44,310 nt of DNA from Bacteroidales bacterium UBA4231 (GTDB taxonomy: Bacteria; Bacteroidota; Bacteroidia; Bacteroidales; UBA932): the NCBI GenBank assembly GCA_002396335.1, contig DGXN01000004.1, forward strand, positions 1 to 44,310, in the 5' to 3' direction. Made by a program: the position numbers and the translations under genes. Position 1 is the stretch's first letter. Every line of letters begins with the position of its first letter. Shown piece after piece: positions 23,813-31,996 of this stretch. The notes beneath the pieces were generated by a model. That model did no database searches, was not told the DNA's origin, and saw only the letters and a program-made list of their open reading frames with translations.

Positions 23813-24124
23813 GTGTATGTACACACAGAATGCTGCAGGAGGTCGATTTCGTGTACATACACCGGTTCAACCCCCGGAAAACAGACCATCTCGGAGATGT
23901 ATGTACACACAGAATGCTGCAGGAGGTCGATTTCGTGTACATACACCGGTTCAACCTCCGGAAAACAGACCATCACCGAGGTGTATGTACACACAGAATG
24001 CTGCAGGAGGTCGATTTCGTGTACATACACTGGTTCAACCTCCGGAAAACAGACCATCGCCGAGGTGTATGTACACATAGAACACCGTAGAAGGCTGTTT
24101 TTGTGTACATACGGTGTATGTGCA
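23813..24124 (-). repeat. palindromic repeat array 2: four units, 84-bp period, inverted relative to array 1
   Basis: Units start at 23813, 23897, 23981 and 24065 (plus-strand coordinates). Arms GTGTATGTACA and TGTACATACAC, the 28-base loop and the 34-base linkers are the same sizes as in array 1. Loop features identify orientation: on the minus strand the loop reads CCTCCTGCAGCATTCTGTG as in array 1, so array 2 is its inverted counterpart. The last unit ends in a variant tail (24102-24124) that is found base for base at 44156-44178. The remaining ~95 bases to the next gene are featureless. Confidence 0.9.
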
Positions 24125-24218
24125 GTGGCAGGGCCAGAGGCTGTGCCAGGGCCGGAGGCAAGAGCCGTGGCATATCCTGGTGCACCGCCCCGCCTTCCGC
24201 CGGCATCCTGGCCAACCC

Positions 24219-27200
24219 CTAGAAATCCACGCCGAATACCATTTCTACGGACCAGGGGCTGTCGGGCTTGCGCCATGTGCCGCCGAGGTAGGAGGTGGAG
24301 ATGCCTACGGTGGCGTCGAAGGGCAGGCACAGCAGGCGGGCAAGGGAGGCGGTCAGGTCGGCGCCGACGCTCCAGAGGTTTTTGTCCATCAGGCCGGAGG
24401 ATCCGCGGGAGGAGAAGCCGGCGATGTCGGCGTGCGGCGTGAGGATGAAATGGGTGATGTAGGCTACCCAGGGGATGGAGATGTCGCCCAGGTAGATGGG
24501 GATGGCGTAGTCGGCGGTGAGTTTCCACTGACGGGGGAAGCTGCGGCCAGCGGCACCGGCCACGGAGGACCATCCGCGCGGCAGGGTGTTGACGGCCAGG
24601 TCGCCGAACAGGTCGTTGCCGATGCTGCTCTGCACCATGCCTGTGAGCCTGAGTCCCTGGTTTCGCGTGAAGCCGGGAAGGTAGCCGTAAGCGTAGCCGT
24701 AGGCGTTGGGGGCGAAGTAGCGCTGCAGGGAGGGTCGCACGGACACGCCGGCTTCCAGTCCCAGTCCCCACCGGGGGTAGACCTGGGCGTCGGCCCGCGG
24801 CATCATGACGTAGCCGCGTACGGAACCGGACAGCCGGGACATCCAGACGCTGGTGCGGTCGCCGACGGAGGAAAGCGCGTACAGCGAAGGGATGCCGTCG
24901 AACCCGTTGGCAGCCGTAAACACGACGGGATCCGTCGCAAAGAGGTTGTTGGAGAAGCTGTACCGGAGCTGCGGCGTCACGCCCCACAGGAGTCCGCCTT
25001 TGCTGTAGGAAAGCGGCACGTATGTGCGGACTTGTCCGGAAAGCAGCGGTGCCTCCCGCGCAAAAGCGGCCGTCCCGAAAGCGGAAACGATGCCGCTCCT
25101 GTTCTGCCGGACGATATACTGCCGGGCCGCCTCGTCACCGAAATCGACGGAGGCTTCGATGACCGGATAGAGTCCGGTGTAGGCCATCTGCAGGTGCAGG
25201 GAATTGCGCCAGTGCCCTTCTTCGTCCGGGTCCGGGTGCAGGCCGTAACCCACCATGCCGGACAGGGTGCCCAGGTTGTTCTGGAAGAATCCTGTCAGGC
25301 CGATCGAAGCCGTCTCGTAGGAAAAGTCCATGGACCCTTCCTTCACGGCGTCGTAGTTCACGTACAGCGGCAGCCAGGTATGCAGCCGCAGCGCATTCGC
25401 CAGCTTGTAGTAGCGTTTGGGGGCCGACATGGGCACCGCTTCCTCCAGGTTCACCGGCTCTCCCAGCGCCCGCTCCTGGGCGGTGAGCGCATCTTCGATG
25501 GCGTAGCGATGCAGATCAGTATAAGATACTTCCTTCGGCGTAAGTTCGCTCATGGGCGTGCAGAAAAGTTGCATGCCTTCGAGGGTCTGCGCGGAGTACC
25601 AGAGCTGGTCTTCGATTTCGCAGAAATCCGTGGCGCCGTAGCGCGTGGAGGTCAGCTGCACCAGCCGCCCTTCATGCGGATAGAAGTTGTACAGCTCGTT
25701 TACGCCGGTGCGGTCGCTCACCCATTCGATGCAGTCGTCCCCGTTCCCGAGGTTCACCACTTTCTGGGCCGACGGTGCCAGCACGCTCTCCCACACTCCT
25801 GAGGGCAGCACCCGCATGATCGACGACCCTTCCGGGCCGATCAGGCTCGCATACAGTTCCTCTCCCATCCAGGCGAATTCGGCCACCTGCTGTCCTTCCG
25901 GGGCGGGGAAGCGCTGCAGGACGGCGCCGGAATCGGCGTCCAGGATGACGGCGGCGGTGTTTCCGGAGACGGGATAGTCGGCCACGGCGAGGCGGCTGCC
26001 GTCCGGGGAGGGCTGGGGATTGTAGTAACGTGTCCCGCGGGTGAGGTCCCGCATTTTTCCGGTCCCGGGCTCGTAGTAGCGGATGATGGAGGTTCCGGCA
26101 AGGCCCCAGCGGGGATCGCGTATCGTTTCCGACCAGTAGAGCCTGTGTTTCTCTTCCTCGGCGAAGAGGGAGGAGGCATGGGAGTTGAAGCTGGCGATGC
26201 GGCGGGCCTTCCCGTCGCGGATCTCAATCAGTTCGTCCGTGTAGCGGTTGCCGCTGCGGAGGGCGTATATGACGCCGTCCAGATACTGCGGGGAGACATA
26301 ATCTATCGCATAGGTGTCGCCCATGGACACGGCGGGTTCCTGTTTCAGGAAGGGTGCACGGGCGGCGTCGTCGGCCTGCCAGGTGCGGTTGAAGAAGTCT
26401 TCGATGTCCCGGAACGATTCCCGGAACGGCTTGCCGCTGTGGGCGCGGATCTGGCTCCGGAAGTTCGCGGGAGCCAGCATCCAGGGTTTGCGGCGCGATG
26501 TATCCAGCGCTTTCCGGACAATCAGCGGATCGTCGTACAGCACGCGGGCGCCGGCCACGGTCATATAGCCGACTTTATAGAGGTCGGGTGTGGAAAGTTT
26601 ATAGGAACCGTAGCGCCAGCGGTCCCAGCTGCGGTAGTCGCCCTGGTCCAAGGCGACGCGGAAGTAGTTCAGGAAGTCGGCCGTCCGGGCGCGGGTGCCG
26701 TTGGCGATGCCTGTCTCCGCGACGACGGCGTCGCCTTCCGCGATGGCCTGCTCCATGAACAGCTGCCAGTGGATGGGGGACCAGCCTTCGCCGGTCACGA
26801 CCTTCAGCCAGCCGCGGTCCGAATACTCCATCTGTGACTGGTGCCGGGGCTCATGCGCCGCCAGCTGGATGTCCCAGGAGACGGGGTCGGAGCCGTAGGG
26901 GTCCGTGAAGGTGAAAAGGTCCATCCGGGAAGGTGCCCAGCCCATGGACCCGTTGGCCGTGATGTGGTGCGTATGCAGGACCACGGGCATTTTTTTCCGG
27001 CCGATGCCGGGCGTCAGGTCCAGGCTCCGGCCCACGGCGGGGCGGAACTGCTCCAGCCGGCGGCCGAAAGTGCGGGCGAGGGTGTCGGCCCCGTCGGGGA
27101 AAATGATTTGATAATGAGGTGTTTGGATGGAATACCAGCGGAGATGGCCAGGGTCGTCCCCGGGGAGGTAGAACTGGGCGTTCATGGGGAGGACGTAAGC

Positions 27201-27236
27201 TATGGTAAGGCAAAGGGCCAGGAGGGTCTTTCGCAT
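24219..27236 (-). CDS. large exported protein: HExxH peptidase-like N-terminus, beta-propeller, C-terminal outer-membrane barrel
   Basis: 1005 residues from ATG 27236 (MRKTLLALCLTIAYVLPMNA signal peptide). Residues 30-180 resemble peptidase-MA-type zinc proteases: IQLAAHEPRHQSQM with HEPRH at 128-132, followed by WQLFMEQAIAEGDAVVAE, where a glutamate downstream would be the third ligand. A TolB/DPP6-like beta-propeller follows (YYNPQPSPDGSRLAVADYPV, AEFAWMGEELYASL, EWVSDRTGVNELYNFYPHEGRLVQLT). From about residue 640 the sequence is beta-strand-rich with Gly/aromatic pattern and ends WSVEMVFGVDF, as for an outer-membrane barrel. The frame continues open for 240 codons upstream, antisense to the next gene, which was rejected. 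It is expressed divergently from the DUF5106 gene. Function unknown; surface proteolysis or transport is inferred. Confidence 0.8.
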   Translation of the reverse strand: MRKTLLALCLTIAYVLPMNAQFYLPGDDPGHLRWYSIQTPHYQIIFPDGADTLARTFGRRLEQFRPAVGRSLDLTPGIGRKKMPVVLHTHHITANGSMGWAPSRMDLFTFTDPYGSDPVSWDIQLAAHEPRHQSQMEYSDRGWLKVVTGEGWSPIHWQLFMEQAIAEGDAVVAETGIANGTRARTADFLNYFRVALDQGDYRSWDRWRYGSYKLSTPDLYKVGYMTVAGARVLYDDPLIVRKALDTSRRKPWMLAPANFRSQIRAHSGKPFRESFRDIEDFFNRTWQADDAARAPFLKQEPAVSMGDTYAIDYVSPQYLDGVIYALRSGNRYTDELIEIRDGKARRIASFNSHASSLFAEEEKHRLYWSETIRDPRWGLAGTSIIRYYEPGTGKMRDLTRGTRYYNPQPSPDGSRLAVADYPVSGNTAAVILDADSGAVLQRFPAPEGQQVAEFAWMGEELYASLIGPEGSSIMRVLPSGVWESVLAPSAQKVVNLGNGDDCIEWVSDRTGVNELYNFYPHEGRLVQLTSTRYGATDFCEIEDQLWYSAQTLEGMQLFCTPMSELTPKEVSYTDLHRYAIEDALTAQERALGEPVNLEEAVPMSAPKRYYKLANALRLHTWLPLYVNYDAVKEGSMDFSYETASIGLTGFFQNNLGTLSGMVGYGLHPDPDEEGHWRNSLHLQMAYTGLYPVIEASVDFGDEAARQYIVRQNRSGIVSAFGTAAFAREAPLLSGQVRTYVPLSYSKGGLLWGVTPQLRYSFSNNLFATDPVVFTAANGFDGIPSLYALSSVGDRTSVWMSRLSGSVRGYVMMPRADAQVYPRWGLGLEAGVSVRPSLQRYFAPNAYGYAYGYLPGFTRNQGLRLTGMVQSSIGNDLFGDLAVNTLPRGWSSVAGAAGRSFPRQWKLTADYAIPIYLGDISIPWVAYITHFILTPHADIAGFSSRGSSGLMDKNLWSVGADLTASLARLLCLPFDATVGISTSYLGGTWRKPDSPWSVEMVFGVDF

Positions 27237-27256
27237 AAGCGGAGCAATAATTTTTC

Positions 27257-27284
27257 CAAAGTTAGTTAAAAAAGTGTACATTTG
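27257..27284. promoter_or_regulatory. divergent -7 promoter elements
   Basis: Minus strand: TAACTTTG at 27264-27257, 20 bases upstream of the ATG at 27236. Plus strand: TACATTTG at 27277-27284, only 3 bases upstream of the ATG at 27288. The two -7 elements are 12 bases apart, so RNA polymerase binding at one should occlude the other. Confidence 0.55.
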
Positions 27285-27287
27285 TGT

Positions 27288-28235
27288 ATGATGAAACGCT
27301 GGCCTCTCATACTTTTTCTTCTGGCGGTTTCCTGCGGCCCCGGGAAACCGTCGGCCCCCCGGAAACTCACCCGGGAATTCCCGGCCATGGAAATCCCCGT
27401 CATGCTGACGGAGCCGCAGGAACGCGGCGAATGGTTGGGGCAGCATTTCTGGGACCGGTTCACCGCGCCGGACAGCCTGTATTTCTGCGATTCGCTCACC
27501 GTGAACGGTGTTCCGAAGGAAGATTTGGAAAAGCAGATGAGCGTTTTTGCCACGCTGCTGCAGCGCCTTCCGCTGCAGGACGGAGCCCGTGCCATGACCA
27601 CGCTGTTCAGCCGGCTGGACGCTTTTCAGACCGCCCGGCCCGGCGGGAATGTCTTCGCGGAAACATCGGCACTGGTGTCGCGCTATTTTTACGATCCCAA
27701 TTCCCCTTTCCGCAGCGAGGACCTGTATCTTCCCTTCGTGGAGAAACTGGCGGTGTCGGCCCATACGCCGGAAAGCATGCGGATGGCCTACCAGTGGGAT
27801 GCCCGCATGTGCGCCTTGAACCGTGTCGGCACGCAAGCGGCTGATTTCCAATTTATTGATACGGCGGGAAAGCGGCGCACCCTGTACGGTATCCGGGCCC
27901 GCTATACCCTCCTTGTCTTCGGCAATCCGGACTGCCACGCTTGCAAAGAGCTCGTCGTCCAACTGGAGGAGGACCCCGTCGCCCGCCGTCTTGTCGCCGA
28001 CTCAAGCCTGAAGGTCGTGGACATCTATATCGACGAGGACATCCCCCTCTGGAAAGAACGGATGGAGAGCTACCCCTCGGCCTGGATCAACGGCTATGAC
28101 CCTACTTTCACCATCCGCGAGAATCTGGTGTACAACGTCCGCGCCCTGCCTTCCCTGTACCTGCTGGACGCCAAAAAGACGGTCCTCCTGAAGGACGCCC
28201 TTCCGGAACAGGTGCTTGCCTATCTGCAACAATAA
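27288..28235 (+). CDS. DUF5106-like lipoprotein with thioredoxin fold
   Basis: 315 residues. Lipobox LAVSC (Cys16) predicts a lipoprotein. The middle (EIPVMLTEPQERGEWLGQHFWDRF ... LFSRLDAF) resembles the helical DUF5106 domain often fused to TlpA-like thioredoxins in Bacteroidetes. The C-terminal ~110 residues are thioredoxin-like: GTQAADFQFIDTAGKRRTLYGI, then LLVFGNPDCHACKELV with Cys216-x2-Cys219, KVVDIYIDEDIPLW and a cis-Pro-like VRALPSLYLLDA. It likely performs periplasmic disulfide exchange. ATG 27288 is chosen because the -7 element ends at 27284; ATG 27291 is equally possible. galM follows after 12 bases. Confidence 0.82.
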   Translation: MMKRWPLILFLLAVSCGPGKPSAPRKLTREFPAMEIPVMLTEPQERGEWLGQHFWDRFTAPDSLYFCDSLTVNGVPKEDLEKQMSVFATLLQRLPLQDGARAMTTLFSRLDAFQTARPGGNVFAETSALVSRYFYDPNSPFRSEDLYLPFVEKLAVSAHTPESMRMAYQWDARMCALNRVGTQAADFQFIDTAGKRRTLYGIRARYTLLVFGNPDCHACKELVVQLEEDPVARRLVADSSLKVVDIYIDEDIPLWKERMESYPSAWINGYDPTFTIRENLVYNVRALPSLYLLDAKKTVLLKDALPEQVLAYLQQ

Positions 28236-28247
28236 ACACACCCTGAT

Positions 28248-29294
28248 ATGAACATTACCAAAGAGCTTTGGGGCACTTCGCCCGACGGAAAAGAGATTTA
28301 CCTTTATACCCTCAAGAACGCTTCGGGCGCCTATGTGCAGCTTTGCAGCGTGGGAGCGGCCATCGTGAGCATCGTCGTCCCCGACAAGGAAGGAAACCTG
28401 GCCGACGTGGTCATCGGCTACAGGAATCCGCTCGATTATTTTGCCGACGGGCCCTGTTCGGGAAAGGTTCCCGGACGGTATGCCAACCGCATTGCCAAGG
28501 GGAAGTTCACGCTGGACGGCGTGGAGTACACCCTGCCCGTCAATAACGGTCCCAATCATCTGCACGGCGGCCCCGACGGCTTCCAGAACCAGGTTTGGGA
28601 CAGCCGCGTGGACGGAGACGCCGTCGAGTTCCTCTACTACGCCCAGGACGGCGAGGCCGGCTACCCGGGCAACCTCAAGACCATCGCCCACTACACCTGG
28701 GCCGACGACAACTCCCTCAAGCTCATCCTCACCGCCGAGACCGACAAGCCCACCGTGGTGAACCTCACCAACCATGTCTACTTCAATCTTGACGGCGAGG
28801 GCTCCGGTTCCGTGCTGAACCATCAGCTCGAGCTGAATGCCTCCCAGTGGCTCCCGACGGACGAAACCCTCATTCCGCTGGGTACCGCGGAGGATGTGGC
28901 CGGCACGCCGATGGATTTCGTGGAGGCCAAGCCCATCGGCCGCGACATCCACGCCGATTTCCCCGCCCTCAAATACGGCAAGGGTTACGACAACTGCTAT
29001 CTGATTGACGGTGCCATGCCCGGTCAGCTCACCGAGGCGGCACAGCTGTGGGGCGCTGTCTCCGGCCGCCATCTGACGGTGCTGACCACCCAGCCGGCCG
29101 TGCAGGTGTACACCGGAAACTGGCTCAAAGGCTGCCCGACGGGGAAATCCGGCCGCGCCTACGAGGACTACGACGCCGTAGCCATCGAGTGCCAGCACTG
29201 TCCGGATTCACCCAACCAGCCTGCCTTCCCCACGACGGTGCTCCGTCCCGGGGAAACGCTGCAGGAGGCCATTATCTGGGCTTTTGAGGCTTAG
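28248..29294 (+). CDS. galM: aldose 1-epimerase (galactose mutarotase)
   Basis: 348 residues, typical. It interconverts alpha and beta anomers of galactose and glucose, feeding galactokinase. Motifs: GPCSGKVPGRYANRIAKGKF, the substrate-binding NNGPNHLHGG with one active-site His, NLTNHVYFNLDGEGSG with the second, YDNCYLIDG, and LTTQPAVQVYTGNWL near the C-terminus where the catalytic glutamate follows (AIECQHCPDSPNQP). No signal peptide, so cytoplasmic. It is in an operon-like arrangement with the DUF5106 lipoprotein. Its TAG stop abuts the stop codon of the convergent folA with no intervening base. Confidence 0.96.
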   Translation: MNITKELWGTSPDGKEIYLYTLKNASGAYVQLCSVGAAIVSIVVPDKEGNLADVVIGYRNPLDYFADGPCSGKVPGRYANRIAKGKFTLDGVEYTLPVNNGPNHLHGGPDGFQNQVWDSRVDGDAVEFLYYAQDGEAGYPGNLKTIAHYTWADDNSLKLILTAETDKPTVVNLTNHVYFNLDGEGSGSVLNHQLELNASQWLPTDETLIPLGTAEDVAGTPMDFVEAKPIGRDIHADFPALKYGKGYDNCYLIDGAMPGQLTEAAQLWGAVSGRHLTVLTTQPAVQVYTGNWLKGCPTGKSGRAYEDYDAVAIECQHCPDSPNQPAFPTTVLRPGETLQEAIIWAFEA

Positions 29295-29786
29295 TCAGCG
29301 CTTGCGGTAAACCACAAATTCGAACGTGTAACCGGTCTCCGGATCCGTATGGGTTTCGGAGGCCGATTCTTTTTCCCACACGGCGGGGTCGATGGGCGGG
29401 AAGAAGGCGTCGGCCCCTTCGACCACGGTGTGGACGTGGGTGATGTACAGGAGATCCATTTCCGGCAGGGCGGCCTTGTACACGGAGGCGCCGCCCATGA
29501 TGAAGCATTTTTCGGCGCCGGTGGCTTCTGCTTCGCGGTAGGCTTCGTCGAAGGAATAGACGCAGGTGACGCCTTCGATGGGGTCTCCGCCCAGGTTCAG
29601 GACAATGTTCTTGCGCCCCGGCAGCGGCCGGCCGATGGAGAAGTAGGTGGTACGGCCCATGATCACGGGATAGCCGCGGGTGGTGTTTTTGAAGTACTGC
29701 AGGTCTTCAGAGATGTGCCAGGGGAGGGCGCCTTTAACGCCGATTCCGCCATCGTCCGCGATGGCTACGATGATGCATTTTTTCAT
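29295..29786 (-). CDS. folA: dihydrofolate reductase
   Basis: 163 residues from ATG 29786 (MKKCIIVAIADDGGIGVKGALPWHISEDL). It reduces dihydrofolate to tetrahydrofolate using NADPH. DHFR motifs: ALPWHISEDLQYFKNTT (substrate site), VIMGRTTYFSIGRPLPGRKNIVL (NADPH site), CFIMGGASVYKAALPEMDLLYITHV. The Trp-His-Ile-Ser-Glu-Asp run contains the catalytic acid. A longer in-frame extension into thyA was rejected. It lies 10 bases downstream of thyA, the classic thymidylate-cycle pairing: ThyA makes dihydrofolate and FolA recycles it. Confidence 0.97.
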   Translation of the reverse strand: MKKCIIVAIADDGGIGVKGALPWHISEDLQYFKNTTRGYPVIMGRTTYFSIGRPLPGRKNIVLNLGGDPIEGVTCVYSFDEAYREAEATGAEKCFIMGGASVYKAALPEMDLLYITHVHTVVEGADAFFPPIDPAVWEKESASETHTDPETGYTFEFVVYRKR

Positions 29787-29796
29787 ATTGTGCCGT

Positions 29797-30591
29797 TTAA
29801 ACAGCGACCGGAGCCTTGATCGCAGGCCACGGGTCGTATCCTTCAAGGGTAAAATCTTCATACTGGAAGTCGAAAATGGACTTCACTTCGGGATTCAGGT
29901 GCATTTTGGGGAGCGGACGGGGTTCGCGGCTCAGCTGGAGGGCGACCTGGTCGAAGTGGTTGGTGTAGATGTGGGTGTCGCCGGTGGTGTGGATGAATTC
30001 ACCGGGCCTGAGGCCGGTGACCTGGGCGATCATCAGGGTCAGGAGGGCGTAGGAGGCAATGTTGAACGGAACGCCCAGGAACACGTCCGCGCTGCGCTGG
30101 TACAGCTGGCAGGACAGGCGTCCGTCTGCCACGTAGAATTGGAACAGGCAGTGGCAGGGGGGCAGGGCCATTTTCTCCACGTCGGCCGGGTTCCAGGCGG
30201 TTACCAGTATTCTGCGGGAGTCCGGATGGTGTTGTATCAGGTCGATAACCTGCGAAAGTTGGTCGATTACCCGCCCATCGTGTGTTTCCCATGAACGCCA
30301 CTGATGGCCGTAAACCGGGCCCAGATTGCCTTCTTCGTCGGCCCATTCGTCCCAGATGGTGACGCCGTGGTCCTGGAGGTAGCGGACGTTGGTGTTGCCG
30401 GAAATGAACCAGAGGAGTTCATAAATGATGGATTTCAGGTGCACTTTCTTGGTGGTCAGAAGGGGGAATCCCTCTTCCAGGTTGAAGCGCATCTGATAGC
30501 CGAACACGCTCTGCGTGCCGGTTCCGGTCCGGTCGCTTTTCAGGACGCCGTGGGTACGGATATGGCGGAGAAGGTCAAGGTATTGTTGCAT
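29797..30591 (-). CDS. thyA: thymidylate synthase
   Basis: 264 residues, the standard length of the folate-dependent enzyme. It methylates dUMP to dTMP with methylene-tetrahydrofolate. Motifs: [17 protein letters not shown], the helix [24 protein letters not shown], and the catalytic [14 protein letters not shown] with nucleophile Cys146. Further signatures are [22 protein letters not shown] and [13 protein letters not shown]. The start ATG 30591 follows a -7 element by 4 bases. It forms an operon with folA. Confidence 0.98.
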   Translation of the reverse strand: MQQYLDLLRHIRTHGVLKSDRTGTGTQSVFGYQMRFNLEEGFPLLTTKKVHLKSIIYELLWFISGNTNVRYLQDHGVTIWDEWADEEGNLGPVYGHQWRSWETHDGRVIDQLSQVIDLIQHHPDSRRILVTAWNPADVEKMALPPCHCLFQFYVADGRLSCQLYQRSADVFLGVPFNIASYALLTLMIAQVTGLRPGEFIHTTGDTHIYTNHFDQVALQLSREPRPLPKMHLNPEVKSIFDFQYEDFTLEGYDPWPAIKAPVAV

Positions 30592-30595
30592 ACTA

Positions 30596-30625
30596 CAAAA
30601 GTAGTGAATTTATTTTGTATCTTTG
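30596..30625. promoter_or_regulatory. divergent -7 elements of thyA-folA and the NSS transporter
   Basis: Minus: TACTTTTG at 30603-30596, 4 bases upstream of the thyA ATG, implying a leaderless message. Plus: TATCTTTG at 30618-30625, 18 bases upstream of the transporter ATG at 30644. Both match TAnnTTTG and lie within 30 bases of each other. Confidence 0.55.
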
Positions 30626-30643
30626 CTTTTCAAAACGAACTAA

Positions 30644-31981
30644 ATGGAAAATAAACGGGAAACATTCGGCAGCCGCCTGTCGGTGGTGATGGCCATGGCC
30701 GGGAGTGCCATCGGCCTGGGGAACATTTGGCGTTTTCCCTATTTAGCCGGACAGTACGGCGGAGCGGCCTTCATCCTGGTTTATGCCCTGTCTTCCTTCG
30801 TCCTGGCACTCCCCATCTTCTGGGCGGAGAGCATTATCGGCCGACGCGGGGGCGGCAATACCTTCGGGGCCCTGGAAAAACTTGCTCCGGGCACCCGCTG
30901 GAAGTCGCTGGGCCTGCTGACGGTGCTTACCCCCATCGTGCTCCTGAGTTACTACAGCGTGGTGGGCGGCTGGTCGGTGGATTACCTGTTCAAAGCCTGT
31001 ACGCTCAGTTTTCAGGGGGATGTCCAGGGACTTTTCCAGCGCTTTATTTCCTCGCCCTGGGAACCTGTCATCATGCATACCGTGTTCCTTTCCGCCACGG
31101 CCGCCATCGTCATCCTGGGCGTGAAAAACGGCATCGAGAAATTCACCAAACTCACCATGCCGCTCCTTTTCGTGCTCATCGTTGCCATCGTCATCTTCGG
31201 CCTCACGCTGCCTGGAGCACGGGCCGGGGCGGAATACCTGCTGAAACCGGATTTTTCAAAGATTAACGCGCAGACTGTCGCCATTGCCATGGGACAGGCG
31301 TTTTTCTCGCTGTCGCTGGGCGTCGGGACCATCCTCACCTACGCTTCCTATGTCTCCAAGAAGGAGAACCTGTTCATTTCGGGCATGGGAACGGCGCTTT
31401 CCGACTTCTTGTTCGCCCTTCTGGCCGGCTTTGCCGTGATGCCGGCGGTGTTTTCGGCCGGCATTGCGCCGCACGAGGGCGCAGGCCTGGTGTTCGACAC
31501 CCTCCCGTATATTTTCTCCCGGATGCAATCCTGGGTGGGCGCCGTGGTGGCCATCCTGTTTTTCATGACGGTGCTGGTCGCCGCTCTCACCTCGTCCATT
31601 TCCCTGCTGGAGGTGGGTGTCGCGTACCTTTCGGAAGAGAAGGGGATGAGCCGCGTGCGGGCCACCGTCGTGCTGGGTCTCGTTGCCTGGGTGGTGGGCA
31701 TCCTGTGCTCGCTCAGCTTTGGCCCGCTCTCCTCTTTCAAGCTCATGGGCCTTTCCCTGTTCGACTTCCTGGACAACCTGGTGGCCACCTGGCTCATGCC
31801 CGTCGGCGGCCTTCTGTTTGTGATTTTCGTGGGCTGGAAAATGTCCAAAGACGACGTTCGGGACGAGTTTACCAGCGGCGGCACCTGCAACGTGCGCCTG
31901 TTTAACTGGGTGTATTTCCTGATGCGCTACCTGGCGCCCGTGGGTATTGCGGTGGTGTTTGTGACAACGCTCCTGAACTGA
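30644..31981 (+). CDS. sodium-dependent transporter, NSS/SNF (LeuT-like) family
   Basis: 445 residues with about 11-12 transmembrane helices. The N-terminal signature FGSRLSVVMAMAGSAIGLGNIWRFPYLAGQYGGAAFILVYAL is the NSS TM1-TM2 region, including the unwound GSAIGLGN segment that binds Na+ and substrate. TM3 (LLSYYSVVGGWSVDYLF) and TM6 (IAMGQAFFSLSLGVGTILTYASYVSK) are also characteristic. It imports amino acids or related compounds with sodium across the cytoplasmic membrane; substrate cannot be told from sequence. mutS begins 15 bases after its stop and lacks a promoter of its own, so the two may share a transcript. Confidence 0.95.
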   Translation: MENKRETFGSRLSVVMAMAGSAIGLGNIWRFPYLAGQYGGAAFILVYALSSFVLALPIFWAESIIGRRGGGNTFGALEKLAPGTRWKSLGLLTVLTPIVLLSYYSVVGGWSVDYLFKACTLSFQGDVQGLFQRFISSPWEPVIMHTVFLSATAAIVILGVKNGIEKFTKLTMPLLFVLIVAIVIFGLTLPGARAGAEYLLKPDFSKINAQTVAIAMGQAFFSLSLGVGTILTYASYVSKKENLFISGMGTALSDFLFALLAGFAVMPAVFSAGIAPHEGAGLVFDTLPYIFSRMQSWVGAVVAILFFMTVLVAALTSSISLLEVGVAYLSEEKGMSRVRATVVLGLVAWVVGILCSLSFGPLSSFKLMGLSLFDFLDNLVATWLMPVGGLLFVIFVGWKMSKDDVRDEFTSGGTCNVRLFNWVYFLMRYLAPVGIAVVFVTTLLN

Positions 31982-31996
31982 ATAAAGATGTAATGT

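Noticed and set aside
20650..24124. CRISPR array
   Set aside because: The 34-base segments between palindromes are nearly identical within an array, units are only four, arms are palindromic over 50 bases and no cas genes are present.
23813..24442. 209-codon frame with MYVHTECCRRSISCTYTG-type repeats
   Set aside because: Same reason: translated palindromic repeat, continuing antisense into a real gene.
24114..25802. 562-codon plus-strand frame
   Set aside because: Opposite the propeller-barrel gene and starting in repeat sequence; no domain recognised.
27237..27962. 240-codon upstream extension of the propeller-barrel protein
   Set aside because: It lies antisense to the DUF5106 gene; the internal ATG at 27236 gives a proper signal peptide and has a -7 element 20 bases upstream.
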